Of a stretch of DNA of 29,828 nt, positions 6,962 to 14,092 are shown piece by piece. The notes beneath the pieces were generated by a model. The model was not told the DNA's origin, did not search any database, and saw only the letters and a list, made by a program, of their open reading frames with translations. Position numbers and translations under genes: made by a program. Origin of the DNA: an uncultured Collinsella sp. (lineage in GTDB: Bacteria > Actinomycetota > Coriobacteriia > Coriobacteriales > Coriobacteriaceae); assembly GCA_900543605.1 (NCBI GenBank), contig UQSK01000023.1, positions 1-29,828 of the forward strand, given 5' to 3'. The first letter of the stretch is position 1. Every line of letters begins with the position of its first letter.

Positions 6962-6985
6962 TCCGCCGTTCGTTAGAACGGCGGA
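6962..6985. repeat. Perfect 10-bp hairpin
   Basis: TCCGCCGTTC and GAACGGCGGA pair around a GTTA loop, between the structured element at 6850-6947 and the hairpin adjoining the GntR stop. There is no T tract on either side. Confidence 0.6.
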
Positions 6986-7007
6986 ACCAAAGGCGCAGCG
7001 TCGAGCC

Positions 7008-7035
7008 GTTACGCGGTTTGGTAAAACCGCGTAAC
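7008..7035 (-). terminator. Perfect 12-bp hairpin abutting the regulator stop codon
   Basis: GTTACGCGGTTT (7008-7019) pairs fully with 7024-7035 around GGTA. It begins at the base next to the TAA of the GntR gene ending at 7036. Position suggests a 3'-end or stability hairpin, but it lacks a U tract on the minus strand, so intrinsic termination is doubtful. Confidence 0.45.
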
Positions 7036-7755
7036 TTATATGACCATGACGTAGCGGCTGCCCACGTAGTACTGTTTGCCGAGCAAGACCGGCTCGCCAT
7101 TGGGACCGATAAAGCCGGCGCGCAGGTTGAGCAGCGGATCGTGCGGAGCGATGCCCAGCTCGGCCGCCTGCTCAGCGCTGGCGCGAACGGCCTCGACCGT
7201 ACGGTAGCCAGCCGAGACAATCGGGGTTCCGCCAACACGCCCGACCTCGGCAAAAATCGACTTGTCCTCAAGGTCGGCTGTCAACAGTTCACGGTAGGCG
7301 TCAAACGGCACAAAGACGTTCTCCTCAAAGATGGGCTCGCCGTCGGCCGTGCGCACGCGCTTGATATGCAGCAGCAGCGCGCCCTTCTGCAGGCCAAAGA
7401 ACTCCATCTCGTTTTGGCGCGCCGGAACAATCTGGCGATCGACCACATGTGCACCGGCCTTCATGCCATTGTCGGCACACAGCGCGGTAAACGTCTGCAG
7501 CGTCGAGGCGTGGAACTGACGGTTGATGTGCGGCGTGGAAACAAAGGTGCCACGGCCCTGCTGCTTAACCAGGTAGCCATCGGAACACAGCTCCTCGACG
7601 GCGCGGCGCACCGTAATGCGGCTCACCTCGTACTGCTCGGCTAGCTCGAGCTCGGACGGAATACGCTCCTTGGGTGCATAAGCACCTTTCTCGATCGCAT
7701 CCTTGATTTCGTCGTAAATCTGCTGGTAAAGCGGTGCATTTTTGGTCGCGGGCAT
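7036..7755 (-). CDS. GntR-family (HutC/UTRA) transcriptional regulator, second copy
   Basis: The protein has 239 residues. A winged-helix domain covers about 8-75 (PLYQQIYDEIKDAIEKGAY, ERIPSELELAEQYEVSR, ITVRRAVEELCSDGYL, QQGRGTFVS) and a UTRA domain runs to the C-terminus (GKQYYVGSRYVMVI). It is a paralogue of the regulator at 3809-4564. Its own upstream region has ACGT-N5-ACGT at 7793-7805. The same 13-bp pattern lies before the PTS operon (13942-13954) and, with one base changed, before the DMT transporter (15215-15227), so it probably regulates itself and both units. The ATG at 7755 has only a weak ribosome binding site (AAGAGTG), which would suit low expression. The ligand is unknown; a phosphorylated Amadori product is plausible. 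Confidence 0.9.
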   Translation of the reverse strand: MPATKNAPLYQQIYDEIKDAIEKGAYAPKERIPSELELAEQYEVSRITVRRAVEELCSDGYLVKQQGRGTFVSTPHINRQFHASTLQTFTALCADNGMKAGAHVVDRQIVPARQNEMEFFGLQKGALLLHIKRVRTADGEPIFEENVFVPFDAYRELLTADLEDKSIFAEVGRVGGTPIVSAGYRTVEAVRASAEQAAELGIAPHDPLLNLRAGFIGPNGEPVLLGKQYYVGSRYVMVI

Positions 7756-7792
7756 ATCTGATCACTCTTATCAAAATATCGAAAAAACTAAT

Positions 7793-7805
7793 ACGTATAT
7801 AACGT
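7793..7805. promoter_or_regulatory. Putative operator of the second GntR regulator (autoregulation)
   Basis: ACGTATATAACGT lies 38 bp before the regulator's ATG, in an AT-rich promoter region. On the minus strand it reads ACGTTATATACGT, matching 11 of 13 positions of both the PTS-operon site and the exporter site. Confidence 0.65.
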
Positions 7806-7846
7806 CTAGTTTCATTTTACATCATAATCAAAAACGATACACCCTC

Positions 7847-7890
7847 CCTACCAAAAAGCGACAGCTTCATTTTGGTAGGTTTTATCTAGG
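7847..7890. repeat. Interspersed 33-44 bp hairpin repeat, copy 1
   Basis: CCTACCAAAA and TTTTGGTAGG pair at the ends of a 33-bp palindrome (7847-7879) with GACAG in the middle, followed by TTTTATCTAGG. It differs from copy 2 (9981-10024) at only 5 of 44 positions. A third, inverted copy is at 17455-17487. It lies between the second GntR gene and the end of the YitT gene. Confidence 0.85.
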
Positions 7891-7899
7891 CAAACGAAG

Positions 7900-7931
7900 G
7901 CCTCCCGAAAGCAACGAGGCTTTCGGGAGGC
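7900..7931 (-). terminator. Terminator-like hairpin after the YitT gene
   Basis: A 13-bp stem (GCCTCCCGAAAGC, 7900-7912, with 7919-7931) and a 6-nt loop lie 43 bp past the YitT stop. The minus-strand sequence beyond is CTTCGTTTGCC, so the U tract is poor. Confidence 0.65.
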
Positions 7932-7974
7932 TCAAGCGGACAGGATTGCGCCGTGCCGGCAAAATGCCAATACC

Positions 7975-8982
7975 CTACTTGCCGTCGTCCTGCTGCAGGC
8001 TGTCCTGTTCGCTGAGGCGCGCCTGCCTGCTGGCCATGCGTGCGGGCTTGTCGGGATCGGGAACGGCCGTGGGCATGGGCTCGTCGACATGACCGCCCCA
8101 CCAGCCGCCCACAAAGTTGAGCGTGTGGAACACGTTGATCACGGCGCCGGGATCAACGTCGCACACCAACTTGATAATGTCCTGGCTCTCGTAGGTCGAG
8201 ACAACGGTGTTCAGCAGGTACATCTTTTCGCGGCTATATCCGCCGACGACCTCGGCGCAGCTAATGCCGTGCTGAAAATGGTTTACGTAGGCAGTCATGA
8301 CCTCGTCTGCCTTACGCGTCGTGATCTGCAGCGTCACGCGATCGTAGCGACGATAGAAACTGTCGATGGTCTTGGTCGAAATAAACTGGAACACGATGGA
8401 ATACGCCGCCTTGTCCCAGCCAAACATAAAGCCAAAGATCGCCAGGATAAAGCAGTTGAAACCAAAGATGACGCCCCAGATGGTCTTGCCCGTGTGGTTG
8501 GAAACCCACAGCGCGATAAAGTCGGTGCCGCCGGTGGATGCGCCGGATTTAAGTGCGATGGCAGCGCCCAGACCCGAGACCACGCCGCCAAAAATGATGA
8601 GCATGATCTTGTCGCCCAAAAATGGAGCGAAGTGAAAGACGTTGAGGAACAGCGACGAGAGCACGACCTGCATCATCGAGAAGATGACGAAGCGCTTGCT
8701 GATGCCGCTCCAGCATAGGAGTGCCACGGGGATGTTGAGCGCGAGCATACCGAGCGAAATGTCGATGTGAACGCCGCCCAGCGAGGTAACGCGATCGAGC
8801 AGGACCGCAACGCCGGTGAGGCCGCTCGGAAGCAAGTCGGCGGGCTGAATGAACGCCTGGATCAGGAATGTCTGGAGAACGGCGGAAATCGTGACCGCCA
8901 CGGCAGTAATAGCGCGGCGGACGATGGTGAGGCGGCCAAGTACGAGCACTCGGTCCGTGAGCTGATCGATGGCGTTCGCCAC
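7975..8982 (-). CDS. YitT family membrane protein with C-terminal DUF2179
   Basis: The 335-residue membrane protein has hydrophobic segments from about 22 to 195, several of them clear spans (for example AITAVAVTISAVLQTFLIQAF and IMLIIFGGVVSGLGAAIAL). The conserved GASTGGTDFIA block follows, then a soluble domain at about 205-290 (RVTLQITTRKADEVMTAYV through DIIKLVCDVDPGAVINVFH) typical of DUF2179. The tail from about 300 is polar and Gly/Pro/Asp-rich. The biochemical role of the family is not established. The GTG start at 8982 follows AAAGGAG by 5 nt. It stands alone between two gene-free stretches and interrupts the sugar-utilisation genes without an obvious link to them. Confidence 0.9.
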   Translation of the reverse strand: MANAIDQLTDRVLVLGRLTIVRRAITAVAVTISAVLQTFLIQAFIQPADLLPSGLTGVAVLLDRVTSLGGVHIDISLGMLALNIPVALLCWSGISKRFVIFSMMQVVLSSLFLNVFHFAPFLGDKIMLIIFGGVVSGLGAAIALKSGASTGGTDFIALWVSNHTGKTIWGVIFGFNCFILAIFGFMFGWDKAAYSIVFQFISTKTIDSFYRRYDRVTLQITTRKADEVMTAYVNHFQHGISCAEVVGGYSREKMYLLNTVVSTYESQDIIKLVCDVDPGAVINVFHTLNFVGGWWGGHVDEPMPTAVPDPDKPARMASRQARLSEQDSLQQDDGK

Positions 8983-9120
8983 GCAGGCTCCTTTCGAAGG
9001 CAGATGTAGTTGTGGGGTATGTCCGCGATTGTAGCATGGAGCGTGCGGGGGCGCTTCAATTCACCCTCTCTCGACAACCAAAGCGGGACCAGCAACCCCA
9101 CGACCAAAGGCCCAAATTAC

Positions 9121-9239
9121 AAGTGAGTAGACTTTACGCGACCTGCAGAGCACACCCAAAACCGCCACCCCTGTGACCTGCGGTTTTACTAGAGCAGATG
9201 CGCTTTGTGCTCGTCCTGCACCAAAAAGTCTACTCACTT
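9121..9239. repeat. Nested inverted repeat with three stems
   Basis: An outer perfect 15-bp stem (AAGTGAGTAGACTTT, 9121-9135, with 9225-9239) encloses TGCAG/CTGCA (9144-9148 with 9216-9220). Inside that are GAGCACA/TGTGCTC (9148-9154 with 9206-9212) and then AAAACCGC/GCGGTTTT (9158-9165 with 9180-9187). All stems are nested in order, giving one long folded element of 119 bp. It occupies most of the 8983-9335 gap, which has no gene. Farther right (9245-9278) AATCGAARCCAAA occurs twice in tandem. Confidence 0.8.
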
Positions 9240-9335
9240 AGTCCGAATCGAAGCCAAACGGATAAAATCGAAACCAAATTGAGCCAGTCCACCGCAAAAA
9301 ACGTTTGAACCCGTGCTTCTCGCGGCGGATTGACA

Positions 9336-9965
9336 CTACAAAGCGGCCAAAATGTCGGTCAGATTATCAATAACGGCATCGGCTCGCGATTGATCGAGGT
9401 TGACGCCCTCGTGCGGGCGCAGTGCCAGGACGCGGGCGCCGGAACGTTTGCCAGCCTCGATGCCCAAAGGCGAGTCCTCGATAACCAGGCACTCGGTAGG
9501 CTCCACACCCAGCGCCTCCATGGCACGCAGGTAGATCTCGGGGTCGGGCTTAAACGCACTGCACTCGTGACCGCTGATGGTGTAGTCCAGCACGTCGGCG
9601 ATACCGGCAATCCCCACCAGCTCGTCAATGAGCTCGCGATAGGACGAGCTTGCGATGGCGCACTTCACGCCGCGCTCGTGCAGCTTGCGCATCACCGGCT
9701 CCGTCTGCTCGTTGAGCAGCTCGGCATACGGAACGGGATGGTCTGGGCTGTAGACCTGCTTGTACTCCACGCGCAGGCGCTCGCGCAGCTCAACATCGTC
9801 AGGTACCAGCGACTTCCAAATGGCGGGCTCGTTAGACCCCGAAAGATCGGGGATCTCGTCAAAGTGAAAGCCCTTCTCCTCCATAAACGCCACGCGACGA
9901 CGGTTGTAGAACCACTCGGTATCGACCAGCACGCCGTCCATGTCAAACAGCACTGCCTTGATCAT
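9336..9965 (-). CDS. HAD-superfamily hydrolase, beta-phosphoglucomutase-like
   Basis: The 209-residue HAD subfamily IA protein is a predicted phosphatase or phosphomutase on small phosphorylated metabolites. Motif I is DMDGVLVDT (8-16) with nucleophile Asp8 and acid Asp10. Motif II is the Ser of AIASSS, motif III the Lys of AFKPDPEIY and motif IV is VIEDSPLGIEAG. A helical cap lies between motifs I and II. I chose the ATG at 9965 because GGAGGAG lies 6 nt upstream; an ATG two codons earlier abuts the ribosome binding site. Its leader contains repeat copy 2. Lying downstream of the deglycase at 10125 but beyond a terminator, it may process a sugar phosphate, though nothing in the sequence fixes the substrate. 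Confidence 0.9.
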   Translation of the reverse strand: MIKAVLFDMDGVLVDTEWFYNRRRVAFMEEKGFHFDEIPDLSGSNEPAIWKSLVPDDVELRERLRVEYKQVYSPDHPVPYAELLNEQTEPVMRKLHERGVKCAIASSSYRELIDELVGIAGIADVLDYTISGHECSAFKPDPEIYLRAMEALGVEPTECLVIEDSPLGIEAGKRSGARVLALRPHEGVNLDQSRADAVIDNLTDILAAL

Positions 9966-9980
9966 ACGCATCTCCTCCCA

Positions 9981-10024
9981 CCTGCCAAAAAGGGACAGGT
10001 TTATTTTGGTAGGTTTTATCTGGG
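9981..10024. repeat. Interspersed 33-44 bp hairpin repeat, copy 2
   Basis: CCTGCCAAAA and TTTTGGTAGG bound the 33-bp palindrome 9981-10013, followed by TTTTATCTGGG. It lies in the leader of the HAD gene, immediately before its ribosome binding site on the minus strand, so its folding could affect translation. Confidence 0.85.
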
Positions 10025-10058
10025 ATTTGCGACGCGACAGACACGCCCTCCCCAGAGC

Positions 10059-10090
10059 AAAAAAGGGGATGGGGCGCAAACCCCATCCCC
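10059..10090 (-). terminator. Rho-independent terminator of the PTS-deglycase operon
   Basis: A perfect 10-bp stem (GGGGATGGGG, 10065-10074, with 10081-10090) and a 6-nt loop are followed on the minus strand by six U (A at 10059-10064). It lies 35 bp after the deglycase stop at 10125. Confidence 0.95.
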
Positions 10091-10124
10091 TCTCAATCAA
10101 CCCGTAAGGTCTACTTACTTGTGA

Positions 10125-11108
10125 TTAGTAGGAAAGCTTCCACATGTAGCGACGCATGGTCAGCGGATGCTGACGGGCCTCGGCGATCTGGTTGCCGTAC
10201 TCGCGCATAACGGCGAGGTGCAGCAGCGGGTTGAAGTAGGTGACGACGCTCGCGGGCACGGCGTCAGCCAGGCCGTAGTCCTTGGAGTCAATCAGAGCGA
10301 CCTTGGCGCCCATGCGCTCAAGGAAGGTGAGGGCGCGGGCGTCCATCGGACGGGTAGCGCCATCGGACATGAAGAAGACGTAGGGCTTACCCTCGGTGGA
10401 AACCTCGAACGGGCCGTGGAAGTACTCGCCGGTGTTGTAGGCGGCGGCGTCGATCCACTGCATCTCGGTGAACAGGAAGGCGGCGTGAGAGTAAGCCATC
10501 TTCTCGGAGGCACCAGAGGCCATGAAGTAAATCATCTTGTCGTCCTTGAAGTCCTCAGCGAACTTCTTGGCGAGCTTCTTGCAGGACTGAGCAGCGTTCT
10601 CGCAGAGATCGAAGACGTTGGTGAGGCCGGTGATCATGTCGTCGTACTTGTCATAGCCCTCGGTCTGCTGAAGGATCTCGAGAGCAAGAGCGATGGCATA
10701 GCCGGGCTTCTCGCACTTGGCAGCGAAGTTGGCGTGGAAGCCGTGAACGATGACGTGGTCGGCGTCGACGGTCAGAGCGGAGCCAGCCTTGTTGGTGAGG
10801 GAGACGACCGGGCAGTTGTGCTTCTTGGCGGTCTTGTTGGCCTCGACGGTCTCGGGCGTGGAGCCACCGAGGGAGCAGGTGATCACGAAGGTGTGCTCGT
10901 TGACCCAGGAAGGCGTGTCGTAGTTGAACTCGTTAGCGGTGAAGATCTGAACGTTCAGCTTGTCCGTGTTGTTGGCCAGGAAGTACTTGGCGGGGTACAG
11001 GTCGGACATGGAAGCACCGCAGCCGACGAAGGCGACACTGTGGATCTCGTGGTTGGACAGGACGTCAGCGACGATCTGCTTAGGGAGGTTAAGGTCGATC
11101 TCGTACAT
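10125..11108 (-). CDS. SIS-domain sugar-amine-6-phosphate deglycase (FrlB/FraB/Gfr type), second copy, PTS-linked
   Basis: The 327-residue two-domain SIS protein has VGCGASM (28-34) and the phosphosugar loop TCSLGGSTPET (77-87). Glu215 lies in FTEMQW and His231 in GEYFHGPFE, again 16 residues apart as in the FraB catalytic pair. It ends MRRYMWKLSY, nearly the same as the third copy. It is the last gene of an operon with EIIAB, EIIC and EIID, an arrangement known from Salmonella gfr, where PTS-phosphorylated fructoselysine or glucoselysine is split to hexose phosphate and lysine. The ATG at 11108 follows GAAAGGA by 9 nt; an upstream in-frame ATG touches the ribosome binding site. A 199-bp spacer with two hairpins separates it from EIID. 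Confidence 0.88.
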   Translation of the reverse strand: MYEIDLNLPKQIVADVLSNHEIHSVAFVGCGASMSDLYPAKYFLANNTDKLNVQIFTANEFNYDTPSWVNEHTFVITCSLGGSTPETVEANKTAKKHNCPVVSLTNKAGSALTVDADHVIVHGFHANFAAKCEKPGYAIALALEILQQTEGYDKYDDMITGLTNVFDLCENAAQSCKKLAKKFAEDFKDDKMIYFMASGASEKMAYSHAAFLFTEMQWIDAAAYNTGEYFHGPFEVSTEGKPYVFFMSDGATRPMDARALTFLERMGAKVALIDSKDYGLADAVPASVVTYFNPLLHLAVMREYGNQIAEARQHPLTMRRYMWKLSY

Positions 11109-11198
11109 CTGACACATTCCTTTCGATTTTTGCGGCGCCACATTGCCGGGCGCTCGCAGGGTTACCGTGGTTTGGACCGAGTCGCCGGTCCGTTGAGG

Positions 11199-11229
11199 AT
11201 GCGACAAGGGGACTGTCCCATTGTCGCAT
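11199..11229. repeat. 31-bp near-perfect palindrome inside the operon
   Basis: ATGCGACAAGGGGAC and GTCCCATTGTCGCAT are reverse complements with one mismatch and a single central base. It lies in the spacer between EIID and the deglycase. A related GGACTGTCCCC occurs at about 15377. Confidence 0.75.
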
Positions 11230-11242
11230 TTTGGGGATGGAA

Positions 11243-11273
11243 GCCTGCCTGGGGTATGGGATGCCAGGCAGGC
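11243..11273. promoter_or_regulatory. Intercistronic hairpin between EIID and deglycase
   Basis: GCCTGCCTGG (11243-11252) pairs perfectly with 11264-11273 around an 11-nt loop, 34 bp past the EIID stop. There is no U tract, so partial termination or transcript protection is more likely than full termination. Confidence 0.5.
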
Positions 11274-11307
11274 CCCCGGGGGAAAGCGGTTAGGCGCTTG
11301 GTCGCGA

Positions 11308-12141
11308 CTAGGCCAGAATGCCGGCCGCGGAGAGGGCGATGCCGCCCACGATGGCGATCACGAGAAGCCAACCGGTGTTGACGTTCTTCTTGATGAGCCA
11401 GTACATAAGGCCGGTGAGGCCAAGGGAGATCATCTGGGGCATCATGCCGTCCAGGATGTCCTGGATAACGACGGTGCCCTCAGCGAACTGCAGCGGGGTG
11501 GTGGCGCCGATCAGCGTAGCGATCATGCCGCCCACGGACATAAGACCCACGATGCCACAGACATACATGAGCTTCTCCATGAGGTCGCCGCCCTGAAGCT
11601 TGCTCAGGTACTCGTGGCCGCCCTGATAGCCCATCTTGGCTGCGAACCAAGTGATCAGCACAGAGGGGACGATGGAGATGAGCATGGCCAGGATCGGGCC
11701 CATGATGGAGCCCTGCTGAGCCAGCTGAACGCCCAGGCCAAAGGCGATAACGCGGATGGTGCCCTGGAAGAAGGAGTCACCGATGCCGGAAAGCGGACCC
11801 ATGAGGGAGGTCTTGACCGCGTTGATCGAATCGGGGTCGAAGTTCTCGGGATCCTTGGCGTACTCCTCCTCCATGGAGGCGGAGAGGCCCAGGATGAAAG
11901 CGCTCGTCTGCGGGGTGCAGTTGTAGAACGCCATGTGACGGTGGTAAGCCTCTTTCTTAGCAGCGAGCTGCTTGGGGTCGGACTCATCCGGATAGAGGCG
12001 ATCGAGCGTGGGAACCATGCCGTAGAGGAAGCCCATGTTCATCTGACGCTCGTAGTTCCAAGAGGCCTGGATGGCCCAGGAGCGCCAGAAGAACTGGCTG
12101 ACCTTCTTGTTCAGGGACACGTCCTTGGTTGCGGTTGCCAT
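11308..12141 (-). CDS. PTS system, mannose/fructose/sorbose family, EIID component
   Basis: The 277-residue protein forms, with EIIC, the membrane channel of a mannose-class PTS permease. The N-terminal part (about 10-130) is soluble and family-typical: FWRSWAIQASWNYERQMNMGFLYGMVPTL, then the MEEEYA and SLMGPLSGIGDSFFQGT blocks. Hydrophobic segments follow from about 138 to the C-terminus. The ATG at 12141 has AAGGAGG 8 nt upstream; the frame is open farther upstream into the EIIC gene but without similarity. It begins 13 bp after the EIIC stop, so the two are translated from one transcript. EIID sequence alone does not reveal the sugar; the neighbouring deglycase suggests a glycated amino acid. 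Confidence 0.95.
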   Translation of the reverse strand: MATATKDVSLNKKVSQFFWRSWAIQASWNYERQMNMGFLYGMVPTLDRLYPDESDPKQLAAKKEAYHRHMAFYNCTPQTSAFILGLSASMEEEYAKDPENFDPDSINAVKTSLMGPLSGIGDSFFQGTIRVIAFGLGVQLAQQGSIMGPILAMLISIVPSVLITWFAAKMGYQGGHEYLSKLQGGDLMEKLMYVCGIVGLMSVGGMIATLIGATTPLQFAEGTVVIQDILDGMMPQMISLGLTGLMYWLIKKNVNTGWLLVIAIVGGIALSAAGILA

Positions 12142-12154
12142 AGTGTGTTCCTCC

Positions 12155-12949
12155 TTAGTCTTCGTCGTCTTCGAGCGGATCGTAGTCGGAATCGACACCG
12201 GCGGCTGCATGGGAACCGTTGAACTTGAAGCCCATGAAGACGACAGCCAGGCACACACCGATCAGAGCGACCGCGATGACGGACAGGTTGAGGTAAGCGG
12301 CGAGCAGGAAACCGATGAACAGGAACGGAGTCATACCCTTCTTGATCATCATGGTGAGCAGCAGGGCCAAGCCGTAGGCGGTCATAATCTTGGTCGAAAC
12401 GTTAAGACCAGTGGACAGCCACTCGGGAACCATGTTGACGATGGCCTGAACCAGGTCGGTACCAACAAAGACGGCGAGGAAGATCGGCAGGAAGTACATG
12501 ACAGCGTACAGACCGGAGCCGGCGCAGATGTGCATACGGTAGGCGGTCTTGAACTTTCCGTTATCGATCGCGCTATCTGCCACATGGGTGAGGGCGGCGA
12601 TGATGGAACGGAACACGATGCCGAGGAGCTGACCCAGGACGGCGACCGGGATGGCGATCGTCATGGCGGTCTCGGCGGAAGCATCGGTCAGGCACGCAAA
12701 GGCAGCGGCCACGATGCCGCCCAGGACCATATCGGGCGGAACGGCGGCGCCGACCTGCACCAGGCCCATGGACACGAGCTCGACGGCGGCACCGACGGCA
12801 AGGCCGGTGGGCACATCGCCCAGCAGCAGACCGACGAGCGTGGCGCCAACGAGGGGCTGCTCGAAGTTAAGACGACCGAGCAGGCGGGAGTCCCACATGC
12901 AGAACACGCCGACGAGGCCGACGAGCACCGCACTGATGAACGTATTCAT
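12155..12949 (-). CDS. PTS system, mannose/fructose/sorbose family, EIIC component
   Basis: The 264-residue membrane protein is hydrophobic through most of its length. Family features are an N-terminal span (ISAVLVGLVGVFCMWDSRLL), the LVGATLVGLLLGDVPTGLAVGAAVEL block (about 33-58) and GAAVPPDM, then further spans to about 240. The tail is acidic (DSDYDPLEDDED) and probably cytosolic. It forms the substrate pathway with EIID. The ATG at 12949 lies behind AAAGGAGAAGGG. The gene begins 36 bp after EIIAB and ends 13 bp before EIID, the usual order of mannose-class operons. Confidence 0.95.
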   Translation of the reverse strand: MNTFISAVLVGLVGVFCMWDSRLLGRLNFEQPLVGATLVGLLLGDVPTGLAVGAAVELVSMGLVQVGAAVPPDMVLGGIVAAAFACLTDASAETAMTIAIPVAVLGQLLGIVFRSIIAALTHVADSAIDNGKFKTAYRMHICAGSGLYAVMYFLPIFLAVFVGTDLVQAIVNMVPEWLSTGLNVSTKIMTAYGLALLLTMMIKKGMTPFLFIGFLLAAYLNLSVIAVALIGVCLAVVFMGFKFNGSHAAAGVDSDYDPLEDDED

Positions 12950-12985
12950 ACCCTTCTCCTTTCAGTCAGGCAAAAGCCTGGTTGA

Positions 12986-13909
12986 TTACAGCTTGGCGTC
13001 GATGTCGACGCTCTGATACGTAGGGGTCTGCTGGACGTAGAGCTTAATGCCCATGTCGAGCAGCTGGTTGACGTCGGCCTTCTGGGTGGCGTCGAGGAAG
13101 ACGGAGCTGTCCTTGCCGCCGACCTGATCGGCACCGTCGTGGTTGGCGGTGGCGCCCAGGTTGATGGCGTCGAGCTTGTAGCCCTGGCAGAACTGCAGCA
13201 TCTCGGCCGTGTTGCCAAAGACGAACATGACGCGCTCGCCGAGGGTGTTGAGCTTGTCCATCTTGGCGAGGGCACGCTCGACGGTGAAGACGTTCAGGCG
13301 CACGCCCTGGGGCTTGGCCAGCTTAAGAGCGCCCTTCTTGATGTCATCGTTGGCGGCAGCGTTGTCGACGACGATGATGCGCTCGGCCTGAACCTTGGTG
13401 GTCCAGGTAAAGACGACCTGGCCGTGCAGCAGACGGTAGTCAAGACGTGCGAGGACGATCTTGGCGGGACCGGAGCTGTGACGGGATGCCTTGGCCTTCT
13501 TGGCGGGAGCCGCGGCGGCCTCGACCGGTGCGTTGGGGTTGGTCAGACCGGTGCGGGCTTCGTTGATGAGGGCCGCGAGCTCAGCACCCTTGACGGGGGC
13601 GGGGCTCATAGCGAGCGTGAGCGCCAGCGGAATGTTGAAACCGCTGACAACCGTGAACTTCGTGCCGTTCTTGGAAAGCTCGACCATGTTGTTGTTGACC
13701 GAGCTGCCGAGCATATCGGTCAGCACATAGACGGTGTCGTCCGCGTTGAACGTGGCGATCATGGCGTCCACCTTATTGGTGATGGGCTCCTTATCGTCAC
13801 GAGCAAGCGACACGACGTGGACGTTCGACACGTCGCCGAGAACCATCTCGAGCGTGTCTTTGGCGCCTGCGGCCAGGCCGCCATGAGATGCGAGAATGAT
13901 CTGATTCAT
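12986..13909 (-). CDS. PTS system, mannose/fructose/sorbose family, fused EIIA-EIIB
   Basis: The 307-residue cytosolic phosphotransfer protein has EIIA at about 1-120 with phosphorylation site His9 in LASHGGLA. An Ala/Pro/Lys-rich linker spans about 122-148. EIIB runs from about 149 to the end with site His162 in ARLDYRLLHGQVVFTW. It passes phosphate from HPr to the imported sugar. The EIIA-EIIB fusion is like ManX; in Salmonella gfr, as I recall, the two are separate. It is the first gene of the operon EIIAB-EIIC-EIID-deglycase. The ATG at 13909 follows AAGGAGGAGG. The promoter region holds TATAAT and an ACGT-N5-ACGT operator shared with the second GntR gene. No PTS-linked LevR-type activator gene or sigma-54 promoter is visible. 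Confidence 0.95.
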   Translation of the reverse strand: MNQIILASHGGLAAGAKDTLEMVLGDVSNVHVVSLARDDKEPITNKVDAMIATFNADDTVYVLTDMLGSSVNNNMVELSKNGTKFTVVSGFNIPLALTLAMSPAPVKGAELAALINEARTGLTNPNAPVEAAAAPAKKAKASRHSSGPAKIVLARLDYRLLHGQVVFTWTTKVQAERIIVVDNAAANDDIKKGALKLAKPQGVRLNVFTVERALAKMDKLNTLGERVMFVFGNTAEMLQFCQGYKLDAINLGATANHDGADQVGGKDSSVFLDATQKADVNQLLDMGIKLYVQQTPTYQSVDIDAKL

Positions 13910-13935
13910 CTTGCCTCCTCCTTTTCGTTATGGTC

Positions 13936-13941
13936 ATTATA
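13936..13941 (-). promoter_or_regulatory. -10 box of the PTS-deglycase operon
   Basis: On the minus strand this is TATAAT, 27 bp before the EIIAB start codon. No good -35 hexamer is visible at normal spacing. The operator at 13942-13954 adjoins the box on its upstream side, so repressor binding would block polymerase. Confidence 0.6.
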
Positions 13942-13954
13942 ACGTCTTATACGT
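13942..13954. promoter_or_regulatory. Putative operator of the PTS-deglycase operon
   Basis: ACGTCTTATACGT, extended by one base on each side, makes AACGT-N5-ACGTT, a perfect inverted repeat at 13941-13955. It matches the site before the second GntR gene at 11 of 13 positions in the best orientation. A wider-spaced ACGT pair (14018-14021 and 14029-14032) lies farther upstream. Confidence 0.7.
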
Positions 13955-14092
13955 TGCTTATATTGCTAATTAGTATAAAGACCGTTCGCGGGTGAAAATC
14001 GACCGTTGACGGGTTTAACGTACTTGAAACGTTGGGGTTGGATAGGCCGGCGCTGGCTGGATAACCCCAGGTCAGACCCTGCGCGCAATCCT

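Noticed and set aside
14033..14069. TGGGGTT/AACCCCA inverted repeat downstream of the DMT exporter as a terminator
   Set aside because: The stem is 7 bp with a 23-nt loop and no U tract, too weak to call.
13910..14092. Sigma-54 / LevR-type control of the mannose-family PTS operon
   Set aside because: No TGGCA-N-TGC type -24/-12 element was found; a TATAAT box and a GntR-type operator are present instead.
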